Below are positions 1 to 12,500 of a stretch of DNA of 64,000 nt, in pieces. The position numbers and the translations under genes were made by a program. The stretch's first letter is position 1; each line of letters begins with the position of its first letter. Origin of the DNA: Elysia crispata (lineage: Eukaryota; Mollusca; Gastropoda; Plakobranchidae); the NCBI GenBank assembly GCA_033675545.1, contig JAWDGP010002506.1, forward strand, positions 62,001 through 126,000, given 5' to 3'. Below the pieces are notes generated by a model. That model was given only the letters and a program-made list of their open reading frames with translations, made no database searches and had not been told where the DNA came from.

Positions 1-164
1 TGAAACTAATAAAAGTGTTTAATATAAAACCTAAAATAATTGTCTGATTTCATGTAAAAAATGTTTTTTAACCTTCAAAAAGTATTGTTGATCCATCCGT
101 TGTATTTTTCCCCATTTAACTTCTCATAATGAACCGTTTGAGAACAAAATCCAATATGGCCGCC

Positions 165-178
165 GTAACCATAGCAAC
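165..178 (+). promoter_or_regulatory. RFX X-box-like palindrome in satellite monomer 1 (recurs in most monomers)
   Basis: GTAACCATAGCAAC fits the published RFX/DAF-19 X-box consensus GTHNYYATRRNAAC at every position. The same 14-mer or a one-base variant (GTAACGATAGCAAC, ATAACCATAGCAAC, GTAACCAAAGCAAC) is found at the matching place in essentially every monomer of the array. Known role of such sites: binding of RFX factors, for example upstream of ciliary genes. Whether it is bound here is unknown; there is no gene next to it. Confidence 0.6.
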
Positions 179-183
179 CGTTA
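176..183 (+). promoter_or_regulatory. MYB-type site overlapping the X-box, repeated per monomer
   Basis: AACCGTTA (complement TAACGGTT) matches the classic c-Myb recognition element YAACKG. It overlaps the last three bases of the X-box and is kept in most monomers, though a few carry AACTGTTA. Occupancy is not shown. Confidence 0.4.
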
Positions 184-581
184 TGCTTAAACGTTTAAGA
201 ATATTCTTTGTTTTAGTGGTGCTTTTAAAACAAAGTCTTTCTCTAGAGAGCGCATACTACTTTTTTCTTTCTTTTCTTTTTTTTTTTTTTTTTTTTTTGA
301 AACGACCAGGCCTCCTCAACAAGTTTTTATTCACTGCACCAAATAATTTAAGCTTCAAGTTTTAAATATTTGTAGAATGTGTGAAAGAGTTGTGTATTAC
401 TATTAGGTTAGTCTTTACTTTGTAATTTAAAACAAATTTCTTCTCACCACTAAGGTCCTTCCCACAACATTTTCTTTAGTCTATTTTTTTTTTTTATTAA
501 TTTCACTTTCCTATTCAATTGTATAATTTTTTTTCTATTTCCCAAAAATTCAGGAATACTTTTTCCTACAACATAATTGTA

Positions 582-589
582 TTACGTAA
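582..589 (+). promoter_or_regulatory. PAR-bZIP/E4BP4-type palindrome in satellite monomer
   Basis: TTACGTAA is the perfect palindromic core for PAR-bZIP and E4BP4 (NFIL3) factors. In other monomers it appears as TTACATAA, TTATGTAA or TTACGAAA. The first two are the changes expected from CpG deamination. Confidence 0.35.
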
Positions 590-3500
590 ACGTGTGTAAC
601 TAAGACTGCAACAGAATTTTTACTCTCTCCCAGAAATCCAATACGACTCTTTGACTTGATTGGGGCATTTTACATTGAAACTAATAAAAGTGTTTAATAT
701 AAAACCTAAAATAATTGTCTGATTTCATGTAAAAAATGTTTTTTAACCTTCAAAAAGTATTGTTGATCCATCCGTTGTATTTTTCCCCATTTAACTTCTC
801 ATAATGAACAGTTTGAGAACAAAATCTAATATGGCCGCCGTAACCATAGCAACCGTTATGCTAAATTGTTAAAGAATATTCTTTGTTTTAGTGGTGCTTT
901 TAAAACAAAGTCTTTCTCTAGAGAGCGCATACTTCTTTTTTCTTTCTTTTCTTTTTTTTTTTTTTTTTTTTTTTTTAAACGACCAGGCCTCCTCAACAAG
1001 TTTTTATTCACTGCACCAAATAATTTAAGCTTCAAGTTTTAAATATTTGTAGAATGTGTGAAAGAGTTGTGTATTACTATTAGGTTAGTCTTTACTTTGT
1101 AATTTAAAACAAATTTCTTCTCACCACTAAGGTCCTTCCCACAACATTTTCTTTAGTCTATTTATTTTTTTTATTAATATCACTTTCCTATTCAATTGTA
1201 TAATTTTTTTTCTATTTCCCAAAAATTCAGGAATACTTTTTCCTACAACATAATTGTATTACGTAAACGTGTGTAACTAAGACTGCAACAGAATTTTTAC
1301 TCTCTCCGAGAAATCCAATACGACTCTTTGACTTGATTGGGGCATTTTACATTGAAACTAATAAAAGTGTTTAATATAAAACCTAAAATAATTGTCTGAT
1401 TTCATGTAAAAAATGTTTTTTAACCTTCAAAAAGTATTGTTGATCCATCCGTTGTATTTTTCCCCATTTAACTTCTCATAATGAACCGTTTGAGAACAAA
1501 ATCCAATATGGCCGCCGTAACCATAGCAACCGTTATGCTAAATTGTTAAAGAATATTCTTTGTTTTAGTGGTGCTTTTAAAACAAAGTCTTTCTCTAGAG
1601 AGCGCATACTTCTTTTTTATTTCTTTTATTTTTTTTTTTTTTTTTTTTTTTTGAAACGACCAGGCCTCCTCAACAAGTTTTTATTCACTGCACCAAATAA
1701 TTTAAGCTTCAAGTTTTAAATATTTGTAGAATGTGTGAAAGAGTTGTGTATTACTATTAGGTTAGTCTTTACTTTGTAATTTAAAACAAATTTCTTCTCA
1801 CCACTAAGGTCCTTCCCACAACATTTTCTTTAGTCTATTTGTTTATTAATTTCACTTTCCTATTCAATTGTATAATTTTTTTTCTATTTCCCAAAAATTC
1901 AGGAATACTTTTTCCTACAACATAATTGTATTACGTAAACGTGTGTAACTAAGACTGCAACAGAATTTTTACTCTCTCCGAGAAATCCAATACGACTCTT
2001 TGACTTGATTGGGGCATTTTACATTGAAACTAATAAAAGTGTTTAATATAAAACCTAAAATAATTGTCTGATTTCATGTAAAAAATGTTTTTTAACCTTC
2101 AAAAAGTATTGTTGATCCATCCGTTGTATTTTTCCCCATTTAACTTCTCATAATGAACAGTTTGAGAACAAAATCTAATATGGCCGCAGTAACCATAGCA
2201 ACTGTTATGCTAAATTGTTAAAGAATATTCTTTGTTTTAGTGGTGCTTTTAAAACAAAGTCTTTCTCTAGAGAGCGCATACTTCTTTTTTCTTTCTTTTC
2301 TTTTTTTTTTTTTTTTTTTTTAAACGACCAGGCCTCCTCAACAAGTTTTTATTCACTGCACCAAATAATTTAAGCTTCAAGTTTTAAATATTTGTAGAAT
2401 GTGTGAAAGAGTTGTGTATTACTATTAGGTTAGTCTTTACTTTGTAATTTAAAACAAATTTCTTCTCACCACTAAGGTCCTTCCCACAACATTTTCTTTA
2501 GTCTATTTGTTTATTAATTTCACTTTCCTATTCAATTGTATAATTTTTTTTCTATTTCCCAAAAATTCAGGAATACTTTTTCCTACAACATAATTGTATT
2601 ACGTAAACGTGTGTAACTAAGACTGCAACAGAATTTTTACTCTCTCCCAGAAATCCAATACGACTCTTTGACTTGATTGGGGCATTTAACATTGAAACTA
2701 TAAAAGTGTTTAATATAAAACCTAAAATAATTGTCTGATTTCATGTAAAAAATGTTTTTTAACCTTCAAAAAGTATTGTTGATCCATCCGTTGTATTTTT
2801 CCCCATTTAACTTCTCATAATGAACAGTTTGAGAACAAAATCTAATATGGCCGCAGTAACCATAGCAACCGTTATGCTAAATTGTTAAAGAATATTCTTT
2901 GTTTTAGTGGTGCTTTTAAAACAAAGTCTTTCTCTAGAGAGCGCATACTTCTTTTTTCTTTCTTTTCTTTTTTTTTTTTTTTTTTTTTTGAAACGACCAG
3001 GCCTCCTCAACAAGTTTTTATTCACTGCACCAAATAATTTAAGCTTCAAGTTTTAAATATTTGTAGAATGTGTGAAAGAGTTGTGTATTACTATTAGGTT
3101 AGTCTTTACTTTGTAATTTAAAACAAATTTCTTCTCACCACTAAGGTCCTTCCCACAACATTTTCTTTAGTCTATTTGTTTATTAATTTCACTTTCATAT
3201 TCAATTGTATAATTTTTTTTCTATTTCCCAAAAATTCAGGAATACTTTTTCCTACAACATAATTGTATTACGAAAACGTGTGTAACTAAGACTGCAACAG
3301 AATTTTTACTCTCTCCGAGAAATCCAATACATCTCTTTGACTTGATTGGGGCATTTAACATTGAAACGAATAAAAGTGTTTAATATAAAACCTAAAATAA
3401 TTGTCTGATTTCATGTAAAAAAATGTTTTTTAACCTTCGAAATGTATTGTTGATCCATCCGTTGTATTTTTCCCCATTTAACTTCTCATAATGACCTGTT

Positions 3501-6500
3501 TGGGAACAAAATCCAATATGGCCGCCATAACCATAGCAACCGTTATGCTTAATTGTTAAAGAATATTCTTTGTTTTAGTGGTGCTTTTAAAACAAAGTCT
3601 TTCCTTAGAGAGCGCATACTTCTTTTTTCTTTCTTTTTTTTTTTTTTTTTTTTTTTTGAAACGACCAGGCCTCCTCAACAAGTTTTTATTCACTGCACCA
3701 AATAATTTAAGCTTCAAGTTTTAAATATTTGTAGAATGTGTGAAAGAGTTGTGTATTACTATTAGGTTAGTCTTTACTTTGTAATTTAAAACAAATTTCT
3801 TCTCACCACTAAGGTCCTTCCCACAACATTTTCTTTAGTCTATTTGTTTATTAATTTCACTTTCCTATTCAATTGTATAATTTTTTTTCTATTTCCCAAA
3901 AATTCAGGAATACTTTTTCCTACAACATAATTGTATTACATAAACGTGTGTAACTAAGACTGCAACAGAATTTTTACTCTCTCCCGGAAATCCAATACGA
4001 CTCTTTGACTTGATTGGGGCATTTTACATTGAAACTAATAAAAGTGTTTAATATAAAACCTAAAATAATTGTCTGATTTCATGTAAAAAATGTTTTTTAA
4101 CCTTCAAAAAGTATTGTTGATCCATCCGTTGTATTTTTCCCCATTTAACTTCTCATAATGAACAGTTTGAGAACAAAATCTAATATGGCCGCCGTAACGA
4201 TAGCAACCGTTATGCTAAATTGTTAAAGAATATTCTTTGTTTTAGTGGTGCTTTTAAAACAAAGTCTTTCTCTAGAGAGCGCATACTTCTTTTTTCTTTC
4301 TTTTCTTTTTTTTTTTTTTTTTTTTTTGAAACGACCAGGCCTCCTCAACAAGTTTTTATTCACTGCACCAAATAATTTAAGCTTCAAGTTTTAAATATTT
4401 GTAGAATGTTTGAAAGAGTTGTGTATTACTATTAGGTTAGTCTTTACTTTGTAATTTAAAACAAATTTCTTCTCACCACTAAGGTCCTTCCCACAACATT
4501 TTCTTTAGTCTATTTGTTTATTAATTTCACTTTCCTATTCAATTGTATAATTTTTTTTCTATTTCCCAAAAATTCAGGAATACTTTTTCCTACAACATAA
4601 TTGTATTACATAAACGTGTGTAACTAAGACTGCAACAGAATTTTTACTCTCTCCCAGAAATCCAATACGACTCTTTGACTTGATTGGGGCATTTTACATT
4701 GAAACTAATAAAAGTGTTTCATATAAAACCTAAAATAATTGTCTGATTTCATGTAAAAAATGTTTTTTAACCTTCAAAAAGTATTGTTGATCCATCCGTT
4801 GTATTTTTCCCCATTTAACTTCTCATAATGAACAGTTTGAGAACAAAATCTAATATGGCCGCCGTAACCATAGCAACCGTTATGCTAAATTGTTAAAGAA
4901 TATTCTTTGTTTTAGTGGTGCTTTTAAAACAAAGTCTTTCTCTAGAGAGCGCATACTTCTTTTTTCTTTCTTTTCTTTTTTTTTTTTTTTTTTTTTGAAA
5001 CGACCAGGCCTCCTCAACAAGTTTTTATTCACTGCACCAAATAATTTAAGCTTCAAGTTTTAAATATTTGTAGAATGTGTGAAAGAGTTGTGTATTACTA
5101 TTAGGTTAGTCTTTACTTTGTAATTTAAAACAAATTTCTTCTCACCACTAAGGTCCTTCCCACAACATTTTCTTTAGTCTATTTGTTTATTAATTTCACT
5201 TTCATATTCAATTGTATAATTTTTTTTCTATTTCCCAAAAATTCAGGAATACTTTTTCCTACAACATAATTGTATTACGAAAACGTGTGTAACTAAGACT
5301 GCAACAGAATTTTTACTCTCTCCGAGAAATCCAATACATCTCTTTGACTTGATTGGGGCATTTAACATTGAAACGAATAAAAGTGTTTAATATAAAACCT
5401 AAAATAATTGTCTGATTTCATGTAAAAAATGTTTTTTAACCTTCAAAAAGTATTGTTGATCCATCCGTTGTATTTTTCCCCATTTAACTTCTCATAATGA
5501 ACAGTTTGAGAACAAAATCTAATATGGCCGCCGTAACCATAGCAACCGTTATGCTAAATTGTTAAAGAAAATTCTTTGTTTTAGTGGTGCTTTTAAAATA
5601 GTCTTTCTCTAGAGAGCGCATACTTTTTCCTTTCTTTTTTTTTTTTCTTTCTTTTTTTTTTTTTTTGAAACGACCAGGCCTCCTCAACAAGTCTTTATTC
5701 ACTGTACCTAATAATTTAAGCTTCAAGTTTTAAATATTTGTAGAATGTGTGAAAGAGTTGTGTATTACTATTAGGTTAGTCTTTACTTTGTAATTTAAAA
5801 CAAATTTCTTCTCACCACTAAGGTCCTTCCCACAACATTTTCTTTAGTCTATTTGTTTATTAATTTCACTTTCCTATTCAATTGTATAATTTTTTTTCTA
5901 TTTCCCAAAAATTCAGGAATACTTTTTCCTACAACATAATTGTATTACGTAAACGTGTGTAACTAAGACTGCAACAGAATTTTTACTCTCTCCCAGAAAT
6001 CCAATACATCTCTTTGACTTGATTGGGGCATTTAACATTGAAACGAATAAAAGTGTTTAATATAAAACCTAAAATAATTGTCTGATTTCATGTAAAAAAA
6101 TGTTTTTTAACCTTCGAAATGTATTGTTGATCCATCCGTTGTATTTTTCCCCATTTAACTTCTCATAATAAACTGTTTGAGAACAAAATCCAATATGGCC
6201 GCCGTAACCATAGCAACCGTTATGCTAAATTGTTAAAGAATATTCTTTGTTTTAGTGGTGCTTTTAAAACAAAGTCTTTCTCTAGAGAGCGCATACTTCT
6301 TTTTTCTTTCTTTTCTTTTTTTTTTTTTTTTGAAACGACCAGGCCTCCTCAACAAGTTTTTATTCACTGCACCAAATAATTTAAGCTTCAAGTTTTAAAT
6401 ATTTGTAGAATGTGTGAAAGAGTTGTGTATTACTATTAGGTTAGTCTTTACTTTGTAATTTAAAACAAATTTCTTCTCACCACTAAGGTCCTTCCCACAA

Positions 6501-9500
6501 CATTTTCTTTAGTCTATTTGTTTATTAATTTCACTTTCCTATTCAATTGTATAATTTTTTTTCTATTTCCCAAAAATTCAGGAATACTTTTTCCTACAAC
6601 ATAATTGTATTACATAAACGTGTGTAACTAAGACTGCAACAGAATTTTTACTCTCTCCCAGAAATCCAATACGACTCTTTGACTTGATTGGGGCATTTTA
6701 CATTGAAACTAATAAAAGTGTTTAATATAAAACCTAAAATAATTGTCTGATTTCATGTAAAAAATGTTTTTTAACCTTCAAAAAGTATTGTTGATCCATC
6801 CGTTGTATTTTTCCCCATTTAACTTCTCATAATGAACCGTTTGAGAACAAAATCCAATATGGCCGCCGTAACCATAGCAACCGTTATGCTAAATTGTTAA
6901 AGAATATTCTTTGTTTTAGTGGTGCTTTTAAAACAAAGTCTTTCTCTAGAGAGCGCATACTTCTTTTTTCTTTCTTTTCTTTTTTTTTTTTTTTTTTTGA
7001 AACGACCAGGCCTCCTCAACAAGTTTTTATTCACTGTACCTAATAATTTAAGCTTCAAGTTTTAAATATTTTTAGAATGTGTGAAAGAGTTGTGTATTAC
7101 TATTAGGTTAGTCTTTACTTTGTAATTTAAAACAAATTTCTTCTCACCACTAAGGTCCTTCCCACAACATTTTCTTTAGTCTATTTGTTTATTAATTTCA
7201 CTTTCCTATTCAATTGTATAATTTTTTTTCTATTTCCCAAAAATTCAGGAATACTTTTTCCTACAACATAATTGTATTACATAAACGTGTGTAACTAAGA
7301 CTGCAACAGAATTTTTACTCTCTCCCAGAAATCCAATACGACTCTTTGACTTGATTGGGGCATTTTACATTGAAACTAATAAAAGTGTTTCATATAAAAC
7401 CTAAAATAATTGTCTGATTTCATGTAAAAAATGTTTTTTAACCTTCAAAAAGTATTGTTGATCCATCCGTTGTATTTTTCCCCATTTAACTTCTCATAAT
7501 GAACAGTTTGAGAACAAAATCTAATATGGCCGCCGTAACCATAGCAACCGTTATGCTAAATTGTTAAAGAATATTCTTTGTTTTAGTGGTGCTTTTAAAA
7601 CAAAGTCTTTCTCTAGAGAGCGCATACTTCTTTTTTTCTTTCTTTTCTTTTTTTTTTTTTTTTTTTTTTTGAAACGACCAGGCCTCCTCAACAAGTTTTT
7701 ATTCACTGCACCAAATAATTTAAGCTTCAAGTTTTAAATATTTGTAGAATGTGTGAAAGAGTTGTGTATTACTATTAGGTTAGTCTTTACTTTGTAATTT
7801 AAAACAAATTTCTTCTCACCACTAAGGTCCTTCCCACAACATTTTCTTTAGTCTATTTGTTTATTAATTTCACTTTCCTATTCAATTGTATAATTTTTTT
7901 TCTATTTCCCAAAAATTCAGGAATACTTTTTCCTACAACATAATTGTATTACGAAAACGTGTGTAACTAAGACTGCAACAGAATTTTTACTCTCTCCGAG
8001 AAATCCAATACATCTCTTTGACTTGATTGGGGCATTTAACATTGAAACGAATAAAAGTGTTTAATATAAAACCTAAAATAATTGTCTGATTTCATGTAAA
8101 AAATGTTTTTTAACCTTCGAAATGTATTGTTGATCCATCCGTTGTATTTTTCCCCATTTAACTTCTCATAATGACCTGTTTGGGAACAAAATCCAATATG
8201 GCCGCCATAACCATAGCAACCGTTATGCTTAATTGTTAAAGAATATTCTTTGTTTTAGTGGGAGCGCATACTTCTTTTTTCTTTCTTTATTTTTTTTTTT
8301 TTTTTTTTTAAAAGACCAGGCCTCCTCAACAAGTTTTTATTCACTGCACCAAATAATTTAAGCTTCAAGTTTTAAATATTTGTAGAATGTGTGAAAGAGT
8401 TGTGTATTACTATTAGGTTAGTCTTTACTTTGTAATTTAAAACAAATTTCTTCTCACCACTAAGGTCCTTCCCACAACATTTTCTTTAGTCTATTTTTTT
8501 ATTAATTTCACTTTCCTATTCAATTGTATAATTTTTTTCTATTTCCCAAAAATTCAGGAATACTTTTTCCTACAACATAATTGTATTACATAAACGTGTG
8601 TAATTAAGACTGCAATAGAATTTTTACTCTCTCCGAGATATCCAATACGACTCTTTGACTTGATTGGGGCATTTTACATTGAAACTAATAAAAGTGTTTA
8701 ATATAAAACCTAAAATAATTGTCTGATTTCATGTAAAAATGTTTTTTAACCTTCAAAAAGTATTGTTGATCCATCCGTTGTATTTTTCCCCATTTAACTT
8801 CTCATAATGAACAGTTTGAGAACAAAATCTAATATGGCCGCCGTAACGATAGCAACCGTTATGCTAAATTGTTAAAGAATATTCTTTGTTTTAGTGGTGC
8901 TTTTAAAACAAAGTCTTTCTCTAGAGAGCGCATACTTCTTGTTTCTTTCTTTTCTTTTTTTTTTTTTTTTTTGAAACGACCAGGCCTCCTCAACAAGTTT
9001 TTATTCACTGCACCAAATAATTTAAGCTTCAAGTTTTAAATATTTGTAGAATGTTTGAAAGAGTTGTGTATTACTATTAGGTTAGTCTTTACTTTGTAAT
9101 TTAAAACAAATTTCTTCTCACCACTAAGGTCCTTCCCACAACATTTTCTTTAGTCTATTTTTTTTATTAATTTCACTTTCCTATTCAATTGTATAAATTT
9201 TTTACTATTTCCCAAAAATTCAGGAATACTTTTTCCTACAACATAATTGTATTACATAAACGTGTGTAACTAAGACTGCAACAGAATTTTTACTCTCTCC
9301 CAGAAATCCAATACGACTCTTTGACTTGATTGGGGCATTTTACATTGAAACTAATAAAAGTGTTTCATATAAAACCTAAAATAATTGTCTGATTTCATGT
9401 AAAAAATGTTTTTTAACCTTCAAAAAGTATTGTTGATCCATCCGTTGTATTTTTCCCCATTTAACTTCTCATAATGAACAGTTTGAGAACAAAATCTAAT

Positions 9501-12500
9501 ATGGCCGCCGTAACCATAGCAACCGTTATGCTAAATTGTTAAAGAATATTCTTTGTTTTAGTGGTGCTTTTAAAACAAAGTCTTTCTCTAGAGAGCGCAT
9601 ACTTCTTTTTTCTTTCTTTTCTTTTTTTTTTTTTTTTTTTTTTTGAAACGACCAGGCCTCCTCAACAAGTTTTTATTCACTGCACCAAATAATTTAAGCT
9701 TCAAGTTTTAAATATTTGTAGAATGTGTGAAAGAGTTGTGTATTACTATTAGGTTAGTCTTTACTTTGTAATTTAAAACAAATTTCTTCTCACCACTAAG
9801 GTCCTTCCCACAACATTTTCTTTAGTCTATTTGTTTATTAATTTCACTTTCCTATTCAATTGTATAATTTTTTTTCTATTTCCCAAAAATTCAGGAATAC
9901 TTTTTCCTACAACATAATTGTATTACGAAAACGTGTGTAACTAAGACTGCAACAGAATTTTTACTCTCTCCGAGAAATCCAATACATCTCTTTGACTTGA
10001 TTGGGGCATTTAACATTGAAACGAATAAAAGTGTTTAATATAAAACCTAAAATAATTGTCTGATTTCATGTAAAAAAATGTTTTTTAACCTTCGAAATGT
10101 ATTGTTGATCCATCCGTTGTATTTTTCCCCATTTAACTTCTCATAATGACCTGTTTGGGAACAAAATCCAATATGGCCGCCATAACCATAGCAACCGTTA
10201 TGCTTAATTGTTAAAGAATATTCTTTGTTTTAGTGGGAGCGCATACTTCTTTTTTCTTTCTTTCTTTTTTTTTTTTTTTTTTTTTTTAAAAGACCAGGCC
10301 TCCTCAACAAGTTTTTATTCACTGCACCAAATAATTTAAGCTTCAAGTTTTAAATATTTGTAGAATGTGTGAAAGAGTTGTGTATTACTATTAGGTTAGT
10401 CTTTACTTTGTAATTTAAAACAAATTTCTTCTCACCACTAAGGTCCTTCCCACAACATTTTCTTTAGTCTATTTGTTTATTAATTTCACTTTCCTATTCA
10501 ATTGTATAATTTTTTTTCTATTTCCCAAAAATTCAGGAATACTTTTTCCTACAACATAATTGTATTACATAAACGTGTGTAACTAAGACTGCAACAGAAT
10601 TTTTACTCTCTCCCGGAAATCCAATACGACTCTTTGACTTGATTGGGGCATTTTACATTGAAACTAATAAAAGTGTTTAATATAAAACCTAAAATAATTG
10701 TCTGATTTCATGTAAAAAATGTTTTTTAACCTTCAAAAAGTATTGTTGATCCATCCGTTGTATTTTTCCCCATTTAACTTCTCATAATGAACAGTTTGAG
10801 AACAAAATCTAATATGGCCGCCGTAACGATAGCAACCGTTATGCTAAATTGTTAAAGAATATTCTTTGTTTTAGTGGTGCTTTTAAAACAAAGTCTTTCT
10901 CTAGAGAGCGCATACTTCTTTTTTCTTTCTTTTCTTTTTTTCTTTTTTTTTTTTTTGAAACGACCAGGCCTCCTCAACAAGTTTTTATTCACTGCACCAA
11001 ATAATTTAAGCTTCAAGTTTTAAATATTTGTAGAATGTGTGAAAGAGTTGTGTATTACTATTAGGTTAGTCTTTACTTTGTAATTTAAAACAAATTTCTT
11101 CTCACCACTAAGGTCCTTCCCACAACATTTTCTTTAGTCTATTTTTTTTATTAATTTCACTTTCCTATTCAATTGTATAAATTTTTTACTATTTCCCAAA
11201 AATTCAGGAATACTTTTTCCTACAACATAATTGTATTACATAAACGTGTGTAACTAAGACTGCAACAGAATTTTTACTCTCTCCCAGAAATCCAATACGA
11301 CTCTTTGACTTGATTGGGGCATTTTACATTGAAACTAATAAAAGTGTTTAATATAAAACCTAAAATAATTGTCTGATTTCATGTAAAAAATGTTTTTTAA
11401 CCTTCAAAAAGTTTTGTTGATCCATCCGTTGTATTTTTCCCCATTTAACTTCTCATAATGAACAGTTTGAGAACAAAATCTAATATGGCCCCGTAACCAA
11501 AGCAACCGTTATGCGAAATTGTTAAAGAATATTCTTTGTTTTAGTGGTGCTTTTAAAACAAAGTCTTTCTCTAGAGAGCGCATACTTCTTTTTTCTTTCT
11601 TTCCTTTTTTTTTTTTTTTTTTTTTGAAACGACCAGGCCTCCTCAACAAGTTTTTATTCACTGCACCAAATAATTTAAGCTTCAAGTTTTAAATATTTGT
11701 AGAATGTGTGAAAGAGTTGTGTATTACTATTAGGTTAGTCTTTACTTTGTAATTTAAAACAAATTTCTTCTCACCACTAAGGTCCTTCCCACAACATTTA
11801 CTTTAGTCTATTTTTTTTTTTTATTAATATCACTTTCCTATTCAATTCTATAAATTTTTTACTATTTCCTAAAAATTCAGGAATACTTTTTCCTACAACA
11901 TAATTGTATTATGTAAACGTGTGTAACTAAGACTGCAACAGAATTTTTACTCTCTCCGAGAAATCCAATACATCTCTTTGACTTGATTGGGGCATTTAAC
12001 ATTGAAACGAATAAAAGTGTTTAATATAAAACCTAAAATAATTGTCTGATTTCATGTAAAAAATGTTTTTTAACCTTCGAAATGTATTGTTGATCCATCC
12101 GTTGTATTTTTCCCCATTTAACTTCTCATAATGACCTGTTTGGGAACAAAATCCAATATGGCCGCCATAACCATAGCAACCGTTATGCTTAATTGTTAAA
12201 GAATATTCTTTGTTTTAGTGGGAGCGCATACTTCTTTTTTCTTTCTTTCTTTTTTTTTTTTTTTTTTTTTTAAAAGACCAGGCCTCCTCAACAAGTTTTT
12301 ATTCACTGCACCAAATAATTTAAGCTTCAAGTTTTAAATATTTGTAGAATGTGTGAAAGAGTTGTGTATTACTATTAGGTTAGTCTTTACTTTGTAATTT
12401 AAAACAAATTTCTTCTCACCACTAAGGTCCTTCCCACAACATTTTCTTTAGTCTATTTGTTTATTAATTTCACTTTCCTATTCAATTGTATAATTTTTTT

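Noticed and set aside
151..160. CArG box (SRF site) in the satellite (CCAATATGG)
   Set aside because: Only five A/T bases lie between CC and GG, where SRF needs six, and many monomers have CTAATATGG instead.
129..365. 78-codon ORF MNRLRTKSNMAAVTIATVML in satellite monomers as a gene
   Set aside because: It is present only in a few monomers (near 129, 16116 and 24103). The others have stops or a shifted T run, and the tail is translated poly-T.
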